A stretch of 64,000 nucleotides of DNA from Drosophila miranda (GCF_003369915.1 NC_046674.1:26229657-26293656); one strand, 5' to 3'; positions 26,641 to 39,544 are shown, numbered from the stretch's first letter. A program made the numbers and translations. The notes: generated by a model not told the origin, from the sequence alone.

Positions 26641-27930
26641 GCATGCGAAGATATCGATAGGCGAGACCCTAGAAGCGCTGAGAGGAAGGTATTTTTTTGA
26701 ACAGGGTGGCAGGGCCAAAATTCCGCGCGCTCTCCGGAGCCGTTGTGAGAGGATTTCCGATCTCATCCCATAACGGAGTCCCGAAGCCAACTCACCCACA
26801 CCCAAAAGAAAAGAGAGCCGACAGCAGCCCGAATCAGGCCATGCCCTTGAACCTAGTTCAAGGGCGATAGAACAGAGAGCGATGGGGATCGGCAGCCGGG
26901 AGCATTAAACAGAACAGCCAAGAGGGGGTTCAGAAAAAAAAGTTCCCGCAACGGAGGAGCATGCGCGCCGGACCTAGTGACTTAGCGATTTTTTTTGTTC
27001 TGAAAGAAAAAGTGAGTGGGATGAGGATGGAGTAGTGGCCATCACCCTGCAAAAAAATGAATAAAAGATAAATAAATGTGATTCCAGGGGATCCAGATCA
27101 GGGAAAGACCAGGAACCAGGACCAGGAAGCATAAGAGTGAGTCCGCTCCAAAGGGGGAGTAAAGAAACCCCAAATTTATTTTTTTGTTGGCCGTAGGGAA
27201 TAGGTCACAGCTCCGCCACCCTGGCCTGTTGTTCCTGCTGGTCTCGAAGGATCAGACCTGGCCACGTAGTGCGGGACCCTCGCCCACTTAGGGAGAAGAA
27301 AAAAAAAAGCACATCAACTTATTTACTCCCATTAATTATTTTTGTTAGACGTCTCTAGTTATAAGTATATGTAATTTAAGTCCGTCCATATTTATTATAT
27401 ATATGTAACCTATTTATTTATATTTATTATATTATTTATTCCTATTAATCTAATTATTTATTAACCGCCAGTAGTACTAAGATGAGGGGGGGATGAATAG
27501 GCAGGCCTAGTTTAGAAATGATATCGTGTGAAAATAGGAAATGAAGTGAAGATTATAACGAAGAAATGAATTGTTAAGCGTTTCGTATGGGGGGAAGAGG
27601 AGCCACAGCAACGAGAGGGTAAGGCTTTTGCCAATGGCAGGGAGATCCGGAACGTGTGATTCAGATCTCAGGTAGGGTGGGTGCGTCGGGGGTAAAACAT
27701 CGACACCTCGACCTGGTCCAAGTCTGTGTTGAGGGAAGACTGTAATGTTGTTTGTCGAGTAGAGTCCGTTTTTTTCAGTTTTTTTTTGTCGGTTATTTTT
27801 GTTGTTTCATTTTGTTCGAGATGTCCAATCAGTTGGTTGTTGTGCGACCTGAGGGCTTGGGAAGTATCCAGCCCTGGGATGACTGGCTAGCCGGCCTTGC
27901 CCCAAAGAAAAACAAAGGTTCGTAACAAAC
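26641..27930. repeat. Unclassified repeat, possibly LTR/leader of a retroelement
   Basis: GC-balanced, gene-poor sequence with GA-rich tracts, an AATAAA at about 27060 and a perfect 10-bp stem with 3-nt loop at 26843-26865. It ends in a short frame starting MSNQLVVVRPEGLGSIQPWD at 27821, which shares its DNA with 24950-25060. The poly(A) signal followed by a leader and a short frame would suit a retroelement 5' end, but I found no matching 3' LTR or primer-binding site. Confidence 0.3.
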
Positions 27931-28094
27931 ATTCCATACACACTTACGCACTTCATGCCGTTCTTTGACTTTATTTGTTTAAACCTTGTTTTAGAAAAAA
28001 TTCAATAAAAGCAAGGACTAAAAACCAACCAATCTTGTACAATTTAACTTGAACAAATGGTCATTATATTTAAGGTATATTTTGAAAATGAGAC

Positions 28095-28161
28095 GGTATA
28101 TTTTGGTATATTTCTGAGGGCCAGTCACACTGCTCAAGGTACAATCTGAATTGCTATCGAT
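28095..28161 (+). promoter_or_regulatory. Core promoter of the ABCB8-like gene (Motif 6 / Motif 1 / DRE)
   Basis: GGTATATTTCTGAGGG (Ohler Motif 6) at 28105-28120 runs into AGTCACACTG (Motif 1, M1BP-type) at 28123-28132, followed by a DRE-like TATCGAT at 28155-28161. The coding start is 67 bp downstream. This is the typical TATA-less fly housekeeping promoter. Confidence 0.7.
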
Positions 28162-28227
28162 GCACAGGTGGTATTATTTTGTTTGTTGCATCTATAAGTG
28201 AAGCGAGAGACGAACCGAGGCCACCAG

Positions 28228-30805
28228 ATGCTACGCTTACTCGTATCCAACTGCAGCCGCCGCAGTGACCCGCTCAGGTAAATCGCGTCACCCGCCATGA
28301 CTGCGATAGAGTAGAGCGCCTGTCCAAAGGTTGCCTCGTGCGTGCTCGAGCCAGCCCCTTATGTCATCATAATCAGCTTTTATCTTTCGCTATTATTGAT
28401 TATTGTTTATAGCCGATGCCACCTGCTGCCACACCTGCCACTGCCACTACCACTGCCCCGGCGGGAGCTGAGCACCCGCCTCCAGAATGCCACACGCCTC
28501 CTGCGACAGCAAATCAAAAAGGATGTCCGGCCAACGCCACCTCCGAGCACAACTAACGTCAGCCGCCTGCTACAGACCACACGCGCCCTTCTATGGGGCG
28601 GTAGCAGCCTTGCCCTGGGCCTAGGGGCACGCAGCTGGTGGGGGGCAGGGCGGTTGTCCGTACACTGCGAGGGCAGCCGCCTGGCGGGAATGATGCAGCA
28701 CAGCCTGACGTCGGAGGAGGAAGAGGACCACAAGTTTGACTGGCAGCGCCTCTGGTCGTACCTGGAGCCACATCTGTGGGAGCTGATCGGCGCAATAGTC
28801 GTGAGTAGTGTAGTGCTCCAGTTCCAGGTGTGCCCAACGTTGTTCACTTCAATTATATTCCCATGTCCAGGCAGCCCTCATAGTGGCCTTTATCAACATA
28901 CGCATACCCAATATCCTGGGCGATCTGGTGAACACGCTGGCTCGCTATGGCAACACCTATGTGATGGACCCCATCCACAACTCGTTTGTGCGGGACGTGA
29001 GCAAGCCGGCGACCAATTTGCTCAGCTTGTACATGCTCCAGTCGGGGTTCACGTTTGTGTACATCTACCTGCTGAGCCGCGTGGGGGAGCAGGTGGCGGC
29101 CAGGATGCGCCAGGATCTGTTCAAGCAGATCGTGCTGCAGGATATTGCCTTCTTTGACGAGAACCGCACGGGGGAGCTGGTCAATCGGCTCACCGCCGAC
29201 GTGCAGGACTTCAAGACCTCCTTCAAGCAATTCGTTGCCCAAGGACTCCGCAGCTCAGCCCAGCTGATCGGCGGCAGCATCTCCCTGTTCCTCATCTCGC
29301 CCCATATGGCCGCCATCGCCCTGGCCAGCGTCCCATGCGTGGTCATGTTCATGTCCTATCTGGGCCGCAAGCTGCGCTCCCTCAGCAAGAGCTCACAGGC
29401 CCAGGCGGAGCGGGCAACAGGCGTCTGCGAGGAGGCCCTCTCCAACATTCGGACGGTCCGCTCCAGTGCCTGCGAGTACAGCGAAATGCAGCTCTTCGAG
29501 GCGGAGACGAACGAGGCCGCCCGCCTCGCGCAGGAGCTGGGCTATGGAATTGCCGTCTTCCAAGGCCTAACCAATTTCTTCCTGAACACCCTAGTGCTGT
29601 CCACCCTGTTCATGGGCGGCCACCTGATGTCCACCGAGAGCCTCACGCCCGGTGCCCTGATGGCCTTCCTCGTGGCCTCACAGGGCGTCCAGCGATCCCT
29701 GTCGCAGGGATCCATACTCCTGGGCACCATGATCCGCGGCATGACCGCCGGCAGCCGGGTGTTCGAGTTCCTCTCGCTGGAGCCGGAGGTGGACCTGCTG
29801 CGTGGCTATGTCATACCCCAGGAGCGACTCCATGGAGAGATACGGTTCGAGAACGTCTCCTTTGCCTACCCCATGAGGCCAGACCATGTGAGTATCTGTC
29901 CCATCCAATTATATATCCAATTCAGTTAAAACTTAAAATGAATTAATTCTTTAACTCTCCATCAGATTGTACTCAAGGACTTCACATTGACGCTGCGCCC
30001 CGGCCAGACGGTGGCCCTGGTGGGGGCCAGTGGATCGGGCAAATCAACGATAGCCGCTCTGGTAGAGCGCTTCTACGAGCCGACCTCCGGCAACATCAAG
30101 CTGGACGGGTACAAGCTGTCGGACATATCGCCCTACTGGCTGCGGGCCAACGTTCTGGGGTTCATCGAACAGCAGCCAATACTGTTTGGTACCTCGATCT
30201 TCGAGAATATCCGCTACGGAAAGCCGGAGTCCGGCGAGCAGGATGTCTTCGAGGCGTCCAAGCTGTCGCAATCGCATGACTTTGTGACGGCTCTGCCAGA
30301 CGGCTATAGCACGCATGTGGGCGAGCGCGGAACCCAGCTGAGCGGTGGACAGCGGCAGCGCATCGCCATTGCCCGGGCCCTGCTCAAGAATCCGCGCGTC
30401 CTTATACTGGATGAGGCGACGAGTGCTTTGGACGCCACCAGCGAGGCGGAAGTGCAGAAGGCCCTCGACACGGCCGTGCAGAACCGCACCACTCTGGTGA
30501 TAGCCCACCGTCTTTCCACCATCAGGAATGCGGATCTAATTGTGGTCCTCGACCAGGGACACATTGTGGAGGTGAGTCCAACGACACTATCAATAGCTGG
30601 ATACCCCTTTTGATACCCTCTCCTCTCCTCACAGTCGGGCAGGCATGGCGAGCTGATGGCCAAACGAGGCCTCTACTACGCACTGGTGCGCCAGCAGGAG
30701 CGACGCGACATCCAAGAGCAGCATCAGGAGCAGCATGCCGTGGAGGAGCCTGCTCCCACAAAGCAGACGGAGGAAGATGGAAGGCCGAGCACGGCCAAAG
30801 GCTGA
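28228..30805 (+). CDS. CG1824: Mitochondrial ABC half-transporter, ABCB8-like (CG1824 orthologue)
   Basis: Exons 28228-28277, 28413-28800, 28871-29887, 29966-30571 and 30635-30805 join in phase to 743 codons plus stop. The N-terminus ([16 protein letters not shown]) is arginine-rich without acids, as in a mitochondrial presequence. One transmembrane domain follows (about residues 130-440, type-1 ABC exporter fold with several hydrophobic spans), then one nucleotide-binding domain: Walker [10 protein letters not shown] near 503, signature LSGGQRQR near 610, Walker [13 protein letters not shown] near 630 and H-loop IAHRLST near 662. It is a half transporter and must dimerise. ABCB8 acts in the inner mitochondrial membrane and is linked to iron export and a KATP complex in mammals. 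I separated it from ABCB10 mainly by recalled map position, so the paralogue call is less certain than the family. The tail is Gln/Glu-rich. Confidence 0.9.
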
Positions 30806-30940
30806 ACTGAACGACAAGAAAATGATTCCCCGTACATTTAATTTATGAAATTGTTAATGTTTTTTAATTCCAATTGACCAACAAAAACCCTGGCACGAGA
30901 CGCTTACGATAAGTTTACAATAAAAAAAACGCTGAAGACA
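30806..30940 (+). terminator. 3' UTR and poly(A) signal of the ABCB8-like gene
   Basis: AATAAA at about 30919 lies 115 bp after the stop codon, giving a short 3' UTR. Confidence 0.6.
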
Positions 30941-31084
30941 GTATTGTTTTTGTTACCAAAAAAAAAACAAGTATTTTCATATACTCGCCGATTATTAAGG
31001 TTTAATTAATCATAAAAATATTTAATGTTTTTCAAAAATAGTTTCGGAAAACAGTTAACGGAGTGTGTGCCCTTTGAGTTTCAC

Positions 31085-31139
31085 CAGTGTGACCGCGGAT
31101 TTATCGTTAAAATATACCGTCCGACCCTCAAAAATATAC
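31085..31139 (-). promoter_or_regulatory. Orphan Motif 1/Motif 6 promoter-like element on the minus strand
   Basis: GGTCACACT (minus strand, 31085-31093) sits downstream of two GGTATATTT motifs (31109-31117, 31131-31139), with GAGGG beside the distal one. The order matches the ABCB8-like promoter but points to the minus strand, where no gene begins. Confidence 0.45.
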
Positions 31140-31467
31140 CGTAAATATACTGACGAATTCAAGTTATATTTTACATATTCCTCGATTTTTATATTCCGTG
31201 GAATATTACTAGCTAGATAGAACATTTAGCCATGCCCACATAATTTTATCCGATTAACGAATCAATTTTCTACTTTCTAATACTTGCTTTAAATACAATG
31301 TTGCTACAACAACATGTTTTGCATTTCATTTTTGGCGATTTTCATTGGACAAAAGCAAAAATCGCGTCGTTCCCGTTTTAACCGGCTCGTATTTAGCGGT
31401 ATATTTAAAAATTTAAAGTTTATATGGATATATTATAAGTGGTGTATATCAAATACATATTAAACTC

Positions 31468-34400
31468 ATGCCTAGCCAAAGCTCTGGACAAGATTATTGC
31501 AAAAAGGTTGTGGTGGTTTGTTTTAACAACCTGATCCACAACAACCAACTAGGGTTCAAAAGAGGCAAATCTGTACTAGACAGTCTACTTTATGTAGACC
31601 ACCTAGCTACCAGAGCCATCGCCCTGAAAAAACACCTCACAGTCATCTCGCTGGACTTCACCAAAGCCTTCGACAGAATTGGTATTCACACCGTAATAAA
31701 CCAACTAAAAAAATGGAAAGTAGGGCCACGAATTCTTAATTATGTTAAGAACTTTATGTCCAACAGGAAAATCCTCGTCAAAACCGGCAGAAGCCTATCA
31801 AATATCTTCCCTCTAAATAATGGCATTCCCCAAGGCTCCCCAATCTCCGTTATCCTTTTCCTCATAGCTTAAAACTCAATCACCGATATCATCTCCCTCC
31901 ACAAACAAATCAAATTTTGCGCGTACGCCGACGACTTCCACCTACTCATCAATCACAACAAACAAAAAAGGCCCACAACTAACATCCAAACAATATTTAA
32001 CCAAATAGACGACTGGTGCAATCACTCTGGCTCAATCCTCTTTAAGGAAAAATCCCAACCCTTCATATATGCGGCAAACACAACTGCAAACCCAAGATAC
32101 TCACCGGTGGCACAACCATCCAAGCTACCGACACACTCAGAATCCTAGGCCTCACAATCAACACCAAATACAATTGGATCTCTCACATCAACAAACTCAA
32201 AATTGACCTTGCTAAGCCACTAGGCATTATCAAACACCTGTCTTCATTTAAATATAACTGCCACACCTCATCATAAGTGCAAATCATAAAATCCATAATC
32301 ATTTCCAAAATAGATTTCTGCCTTCCCATATATGGATTTGCTCCCAAATCCCAACTTAACCGCCTAAAAACCATCCTAAATACAGCAATAAGAGCCGCCC
32401 TTGGAGCATTCCGTACCACCCCCATAAATAATATGCTAGCTGAAACCAACATCTTCACCATTGAAAGCAAACGAGACTACCTAACCGGGAAAATCTCCAA
32501 AAACCTCATCCACGGTAAATCCACCCCCCTAAATACCCTTACTAAAACCCATAAAAGACGAGGGGGAGCGTTGTGAGTTGCTGCGGACACCGCAACTCTA
32601 CAGTTATACCCGATACTAAGTCAGTATGGCTCCCCTCCGGCAGACGGCGCTAATATTAAACGACACGACAAAGAGTGTGTGCGAGAGAGACAGAAAATCA
32701 GTGTGAGCGTGACGTCGGGCGCTGCGCGGCCACTGCAAATTGATTTCTTGTTTTTGGCTACAAAAATGATCCGATCTGATCCAGATTCAGCAATCTGATA
32801 GATATGGTCGTTATCTATGATTCTGCGTTTTTAGTTTTCTTGAATGTGCAATATTGTGGATGCAACAGATTTTCGTCCTTTGTGGGGGCGGAAGGGGGTG
32901 GGGCGAAATTTTGAGATATACGTTTTATAGTGAGATCTAACAGGAGTGCGGATACTAAATTTGGTTACTCTCGCGTTAATAGTCTTTGAGATTTGTGAAT
33001 ATCCCCAGATTTTCGTCCTTTGCGGGGGCGGAAGGGGGTGTGGCGAAATTTTGAAACAAACTCGTCTCGGTTTAATATATTAGGAGTGTGGATACCAAAT
33101 TTGGTTGCTCTAGCTTTTGTAGTCTCTGAGATCTAGGCGCTAATGTTTTACTCTAAGCAAAGCCGCCTATGCTACGTGTGTGTTAGAGAGAGACAGGGCG
33201 AGAAAAAATGAAATTGTTTTCTTGATGCTGGCTATAATAATAATACGATCCAATTCAGATTCTGCAGTCTAAAAGATATGGTCATTCTCTACGATTCTGC
33301 GTTTTTGGTTTTCTCATATCCTTAAAATTGTGGATGCCACAGATTTTCGTCCTTTGTGGGGGCGGAAGTGGGCGGGGCGAAGTTTTGAAATATTTTTGTA
33401 GCAGTGACATATCACAGAAGTCTGGATCCAAAACATCGTTGCTCTAGCTCTTATAGTCTTTGAGCACTAGGCGCTAATAGGGACGGACAGACGGACAGAC
33501 GGACGGACGGACAGACGGACAGACAGACATGGCTCAATCGACTCGGCTATTGATGCTGATCAAGAATATATATACTTTATGGGGTCGGAAACGATTCCTT
33601 CTGGACGTTACACACATCCACTTTTACCACAAATCTAATATACCCCAATACTCATTTTGAGTATCGGGTATAAAAACTGGATTGCTGCCAGCATACTCAT
33701 CTGTACTTTCCAGCGAAATAATTGCAATACACGAAGGATGGCTTCGTTAACCCGAAATAAACGTGGAAAATATGCTATCTGCACCGACTCCCTCTCCTCT
33801 ATCACCTCAATCAGGAACCCCAACAATCACTCCTACTACGTCTCCTCGATCAGAAACTTATTATCCACCCACTTCCCTAAGATCCTAATAATCTGGATAC
33901 CCAGTCACATAGGCATTCGCCGACCCTACAGCCAAGATGTACGCCAAATTTCCCCTCATTTACACCCCAAACCACAACTCTACCGACATTGCACACTTCC
34001 TAAAAAAAATCCTCCAATCCAAACAAACTGACCTCCTCACAAACACCTCCACATGGTACCAACAAATTAGCAGCCTCGCTACCAACAACAACCCACCCAA
34101 AAGCAATATCCTTAATAGAAGGCACCAGGTCATATTTAATAGACTGAGACTGGGCCACACCAAGCTGAGCAACGCCCACTACATTGACAAAACATTGCCC
34201 AACACATGTCCATTGTGCCACAACGCTAACATAGACTTACGACACACACTATACACCTGTCCCTCACTCTCACCACAAAGGTCCCTATCATTTAATAACA
34301 ACGACCCCATGCAACTTATCGCAAACCCCACCAACTCAAATTCCAAAATTATCCTCAAATTCCTACAAACCGCAAATATCCTTCACAATATATAACCGAA

Positions 34401-34556
34401 CATACTGTAAATAAATACTCATCCCAACATCTTTGTATATATGTATAAAAGCTGACCCAATTACCCTAGAGCTTCAGGCCTCAGTAGCTATAGCTCCAAC
34501 TCCTGTTAATATTTAGTTTTAACTAGCTATTAGCATTATTTAATAATAATAATAAA
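31468..34556 (+). mobile_element. Broken I-clade LINE (non-LTR retrotransposon)
   Basis: From 31468 a reverse-transcriptase frame shows fingers/palm blocks (VISLDFTKAFDRIG, GIPQGSP), then a stop at 31870 and, in a shifted frame, the catalytic CAYADDF near 31920. After an inserted repeat (32558-33673), RNase H-like pieces follow (CTDSLSSITSI, IIWIPSHIGI) and a C-terminal zinc-knuckle-like CPLC..H..L..CP at about 34207-34265. The 3' end is a (TAA)n tail at 34541-34553, typical of I elements. RNase H plus a TAA tail favours the I clade over Jockey. ORF1 and the endonuclease are missing. Multiple frameshifts and stops show it is inactive. Confidence 0.75.
32558..33673 (+). mobile_element. DINE-1/SGM-like repeat nested in the LINE, copy 1
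   Basis: About 1.1 kb inserted between the RT and RNase H parts of the LINE. It holds three reiterated blocks of CAGATTTTCGTCCTTTG.GGG followed by GCGGAAG (about 32870, 33010, 33345), a GGACGGACAGAC run at 33481-33530, then GTCGGAAACGATTCCTTCTGGACGT and the end GAGTATCGGGTATA. A hairpin (GAGTTGC/GCAACTC, 32575-32598) lies near the left end. The same element in reverse is at 36304-37253. No transposase is encoded. The family name is inferred from resemblance to INE-1-type Helitrons. Confidence 0.65.
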
Positions 34557-34672
34557 AAAAAAAATACATATTAAAACTAACTTTTCAATACCAATTTTAA
34601 TACTCGTCCCTGGGCTCCGTTACAGTGACCAACATGGCAAGTACCCTGCTGAAATCTAAATCAAAATCTGGC

Positions 34673-35110
34673 TCACTGGCTCATCCAACTCCACACGTTG
34701 ACGTCCACGTCCTCTCGCTGGGGCTGCCCAGCAGCTGCTCCTGCTGATGATGTTGAAGGATTGGGGGCAGGTGCTGGTGCCTCTGATTCCTGTTCTCCTT
34801 CTAGCAAATGCGACGCATAATGCAGAGCATGTCCAGGACCACGGCTAGTCGGAATGGTGAGCGTCAGCAGGTACGTGATGGCCGCATTCAGGGACAGTTA
34901 CAGGTTGAGGTACTGATTGAGCATGTCAGGAGCTGCCTCCAGTATATGGGCGGGCAGAATGGACAAGCTCACGACGGTGTAGATGTACGCGAGATGTGCA
35001 CTGGCTGGAGAGACACTTATAATGCTAGACCAGTTGTCGTGAGTATTGCTATAGCTGTTCTGGGGGGGTGCCTGATAACCACTTGTTTGATCGCGGTCGA
35101 GGTCATCAAA
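34673..35110 (-). pseudogene. Unknown degenerate protein fragment
   Basis: The minus strand gives an almost continuous frame of about 145 codons with one internal stop (at about 34900) and a terminal TGA at 34673-34675. It reads through HLAYIYTVVSLSILPAHILE, a hydrophobic stretch with AAITYLLTLTIP after the stop, then a Glu/Ala/Pro-rich tail ending NVWSWMSQ. Residue composition looks like real protein, not repeat translation. I do not recognise the family. It has no visible promoter and lies among transposon remains, so a retrocopy or captured gene fragment is likely. Confidence 0.4.
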
Positions 35111-35880
35111 GTACTTCTAACGGCACAAAAAACGACACGGCCACGCAAGAGGAGACCGAGAGCAGCAGCGATTACGGAAAGCCCCGTAAGCTGGGCGAGG
35201 ATGAAAGCGACGAGCCCGAGGAAAATTTCGGCTACAACGCGTACTTGCGCTGGTTGAGGGTCCGGGAAGTGGTCCCGCCAGAATCCGGCGAGGAGAACGT
35301 CGGCTCCTCCTCAGCCGGCAGCATCTCCCCGATAGCCGCGGCGCAATCACCCCGCAAACTATCGCCTTGGAGGAGATCGGCGAGGGGGGCCAGGTGCTGG
35401 CTTCGAGGAGGGAGAGGACCCCTTGGTACCCGAGGACGAAACAGTGGGAGAGAACCTGCAGGCGCCGCGCTTGTAGGCCCAGAGGCTACCAGATCAACAG
35501 TCGGCCGACAAGGAAAACAGCGACTCTTACCCAGCCGACCTGGACTCCTTGGAAGAGGTAAACGACGTATCCATGGACCTGGCGCAAGGCGACGTGGGCG
35601 AATTATTCGCCCCCTTCCGAGAGGTGCCTGAACTGCACGATGTCAAGTAGAAGCAGGTCTGGCCAATCGCACCAGAGGGGTGGCGCGTCGATACCGCGGA
35701 TCGTCGCATACCCACCAGCCTGCTCGAGAAAATTCGGGCTCGAGAGCTCGCAATGAGGGAACCAGGATCCCGAACCAAGACGCTGGAGACCCCCGAAGGC
35801 CAGCAATTTCGGGTCACCCTCAGCCGAAAGGGCGTCAGCATTTCGTCGCGTCCTCCCCAGCAGTAAAAAGGGAATGTAGG
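35111..35880 (+). pseudogene. Decayed open frame of an unidentified repeat
   Basis: Plus-strand frames joined by shifts read ESSSDYGKPRKLGEDESDEP, then a Glu/Asp-rich central part, and after a stop at about 35647 a basic segment (ARELAMREPGSRTKTLETPE). Strongly charged, coding-like composition is interrupted by at least two stops and a frameshift. It could be a Gag-like or Helitron accessory protein; no signature residues decide. Confidence 0.3.
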
Positions 35881-36303
35881 ATGCGGGCTATCCCCTTCAC
35901 AAAACAACAGCAGATCAAGAACTTTTCTAACGTTAAGTTTCATAGTTTATGTTTTTCTTCTTTTTCCCAGGAGGGACGGCTCGAAGTCGCTTAGATGAGT
36001 TTATTTGTTATTTAGGAAACATTAAATTTGGCGCTATGGCCGGGGTATGCTCACCGCGCCGGTGTTCACAGAAATTTGTTTGATCTCTGGATAGGTGAGG
36101 TGGACCCATGGGCTTTGACTACAAGCTAGTGTTGCATTGCTCATGAGTGAGTGAACAAAAAAGATTTGATCACTAAGTGAGCAACTGAACATGTTCCTTC
36201 CAAACCTTTCCTTTTTAGCTTACTTCTTCTTTTTGCGCAATTTTGCTCCTCAAAGGGAATTTTGCGTTCTGGCAGTTGATGGTCATATTTGTTAGACTTC
36301 ACA
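35881..36303. other. Intergenic, nothing recognised
   Basis: AT-rich DNA between repeat remains, without coding potential. Confidence 0.3.
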
Positions 36304-37253
36304 TTTTTATACCAGATACTCAAAATGAGAATTGGGGTATATTAGATTTGTGGTGAAAATGGATTAGTGTAACGTCCAGAAGGAATCGTTTCCGACCCCA
36401 TAAAGTATATACATATATTCTTGATCAGCATCAATAGCCGAGTCGATTGAGCCCTGTCTGTCTGTCCGTCCGTCCGTTTGTCCGTCCCCTTCAGCGCCTA
36501 GTGCTCAAAGACTATAAGAGCTAGAGCAACGATGTTTTGGATCCAGACTTCTGTGATATGTCACTGCTACAAAAATATTTCAAAACTTCGCCCCGCCCAC
36601 CCACGCCCCCACAAAGGACGAAAATCTGTGGCATCCACATTTTTAAAGATACGATAAAACCAAAAACGCAGAATGGTAGAGAATGACCATATCTTTTAGA
36701 CTGCAGAATTGAATCTGAATTGAATCGTATAATTATTATAGCCAGAATCAAGAAAACAATTTCATTCTTTCTCGCTCTGTGTCTCTCTAACACACAAGTT
36801 TTATGGTCGGTATTGCCAATTGCAAAATATGAGTTCAAGGATCTCAGAACCTGTAAGAGCCAGAGTAACCAAATTTGGTATCCACACTCCTGTAATATCG
36901 GACCTTGACCGCACCCCCTTCCGCCCCCACAAAAGACGAAAATCTGTTGCATCCACAATATTGCAGATTCGAGAAAACTAAAAACGCACAATCATAGAGA
37001 ATGACCGTATCTATCCGGTTGCTGAATCTGGATCAGATCGGATCATTTTTGTAGCCAAAAGAAACAAATCTACTTGCAGTGGCTACGCAGCGTCCGACGT
37101 CACGCTCAGACTGATTTTCTGTCTCTCTCGCACGCACTCTTTGTCGTGTCGTTCTATATTAGCGGCGTCTGCCGGAGGAGAGCCATACTGACTAAGTATC
37201 GGGTATAAATGTACAGTTGCGGTGTACGCAGCAACTCACAACGTTCCCCTCGT
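36304..37253 (-). mobile_element. DINE-1/SGM-like repeat, copy 2 (inverted relative to copy 1)
   Basis: Starts TATACCAGATACTCAAAATG and ends GTATCGGGTATA plus the GCAACTCACAACGTTCCCCTCG end; it is the reverse complement of 32558-33673. It retains two of the three CGAAAATCTGT blocks and the subterminal hairpin (near 37213-37236). It is shorter by about 165 bp. Confidence 0.65.
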
Positions 37254-37424
37254 TTGTATTACGTCCAAGCAAAGACTATACAATACCAAGATGTCGCATG
37301 AGCGACCAAAAAGCTGTTCTATGGCGGGTCCTAACATTAGGACCCAAAAGGCACGAGGGAGCGCGCGGGGTTTCAATTCCCTTTTCGCCTGTACTTCGTC
37401 TCTACCGCGACCCCGCTGCCCATC

Positions 37425-37780
37425 GGTTTCGTCTGTTCGGCAATGCCTTCACCGTCGAAGCGGTGGTCGCGGATCGCCGATGTCTTTGGAGCGGCACAGT
37501 GGGACCTTTGGCCGTCTCAGCTTGCTAAATTAGTTAGTTAGTCAATAAATATTTGCACACTAAAAATAAGGTTAAACTTTGAGTGCTTATATCTCCTAAA
37601 CTAAAACTATCTTGAAAATTCGATTGGAAAATTCTCTATTAGATGCGTACATTAAATTTATCTAAAGCACTCATACAATTTTTTGACTAGTTCGGCTGAG
37701 TCCCCACTGTGCCGCGCCAAAGACATCAGCGACCACGCTGCCCTACGGTTTCGGCACGCAGACACTGACATGCTTTCAGT
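37425..37780. repeat. Imperfect 350-bp palindrome (foldback/MITE-like)
   Basis: CACTGTGCCGC.CCAAAGACATC and its flanks at 37680-37780 are the inverse of 37425-37525. Inner arms GAGTGCTT (about 37579) and AAGCACTC (about 37666) continue the symmetry around an AT-rich centre. No reading frame of interest lies inside. Confidence 0.55.
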
Positions 37781-38429
37781 GCGCTTGTGTGTGAAGCTAA
37801 AAGCCGTATATGCTGCGGGCGAAACCGGTTTATGGCCGTGCCGACCTAGGACATACACACATATACACAACTACAAGCATATTTCTGGGTTGGCTCGAGC
37901 TCGCGCTGACCGAGGCATTGACGAAGCCGAGTAGCACTTCGGAGGCGAAGGTAGCGTAAAAGAGAATTGAAGTACTAGCCCCGCGCGGCCGTACCATGAA
38001 GCGTCAAACGAAAATTGAAAAAGCATTTGTTCCCATAGCTCGCAAACGACGGTCAACACTTTTTCCCTTTGCTGTCTCGTCACTGACAAAACCGAAAAAG
38101 ACCACGAAGACACGGTCGGGTCCGCCGTGATCCGCCGCATGTCTGCACACCACAACAAGTGCCGGTGCAGCATCCCCAACAACATCCCCGGAAAGAAGAA
38201 AACTTCAATGGCCAACCAGTGCCGGTTGTTGCACCTCAGCAAGGAGCTTCTATGCTCTTCTTCTTATGCTCTAAGCTTGATGCTGCGGTGAGTCGTGGAT
38301 CGTAAAATCTCCCGAGCGCCCCTCCGAGCGCGCGAGAGCAAGTTGGGACCGGAGCGCACGTTGTTGGCACAGTGCTTGGTAATTTTTTGCTGCTGGCCTG
38401 AACACTTCCGAAACAATCTAAATATGCCG
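37781..38429. other. Spacer in the transposon-rich region
   Basis: GC-mixed sequence with no recognised domain; several short open frames are shadows of composition. Confidence 0.3.
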
Positions 38430-39060
38430 TGCAATGAAGTCAAATAAATTGTGTGCTCATTTTTTATGAAATACTCATTAAACCTATTAAAATTAGGTAT
38501 ACGTGTATGCCCAAGGTTTACCGAAATATTGGTTACATACACCTGGGAGACGATATTTTCGATAAGAAAAATACGCCTTCCAAGCAACTGGAATGCTTAC
38601 ATGCCTGGTTCGAGGGCTGGTCTGTGATTACATTTATTTTTGTAACTCAATTGATTGTTAACAAAAACGTAACAAACACCCAAGCTATTGGTCAGACGGT
38701 TAAGTGTTGCACTGCAGCCAGCTTAAATGTCCGCGCTATAGTCTGCGATCAGGCAGCAGTAAGCACGGCGGCTCTTGAAAAAATAGACCGTGAAAGATTG
38801 ATCAGTCCGCCAGTCCCTCAGTTCGTGTGCGATTAGGTACATCTATTCAAGAGTGTTATAAATAACTTCTTGAAACATGACATAATTACACCAGTCGGAA
38901 AAGCGACATGGAAAGTTATCGAAAAGTTTTATGAAGTCGATTCATTAAACTCTTTTCGTTTGGCACCTAAGCTAACAGAAAAGCACATCGATCCGAAGGA
39001 TTTGATTACATGAAAACCAATTTGGCGGTCAACATATTTTCAAATACCAAGTGCTTCAAT
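38430..39060 (+). mobile_element. P-element-type transposase fragment, copy A
   Basis: The translated block contains WSVITFIFVTQLI, then CTAASLNVRAIVCDQAA, a TAG stop at 38834-38836, VHLFKSVINNFLKHDII, and FRLAPKLTEKHIDPK. The succession of a CDQ segment, a H..KS..NN segment and a LAPKLT..H segment is that of the RNase H-like catalytic region of P/1360(Hoppel)/THAP9 transposases. The THAP DNA-binding domain and terminal repeats are absent. Copy B lies 1120 bp downstream and shares the stop. Confidence 0.6.
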
Positions 39061-39544
39061 CAAAATTCCCTGGAAGAGTATTTCGACAGTTAAAAGCGAA
39101 AAAATTGGCTGGCAATATGATAGCCCAAGGAGGATCCCACTCCCATACTCCTCTCCATCTGCAAGCCGAACTCCCCCAAAGTCAGTCCCAAGAGCCCAGG
39201 GACAAGGTGTGATATGATATGAAGATCGCCCCGAGCGTCCAAAGAAGTTATATCGTCATGCTGTGGAGCTGAACACGGTGTAGGTGCCCACTACGATGCT
39301 CATGGGCCCCTCAATGGATTCAGCAGCTGCCTCTAGAAGTATCTCTAGAGCTCTCTATCGCCAGCCGGAAAAATGTGTGCCTTATGCCAAAAAGAATATA
39401 AATATTTACAAAATACTGAAATCACGCAGCCCCTTTTTATTTAAAACAATAGGCCAATGGCTGCGGTAATGTAGGCTATCCAATTTACAATCTTTTTCTG
39501 TATTACAGAGGAAAACGACATGGAAGATGAAGAGTAGTTTCTTC
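39061..39544. other. Spacer between the two P-type fragments
   Basis: Contains, on the minus strand near 39280-39340, a short coding-like stretch (EAAAESIEGPMSIVVGTYTV) ending at a stop. Its family is unknown. Otherwise nothing is recognised. Confidence 0.3.
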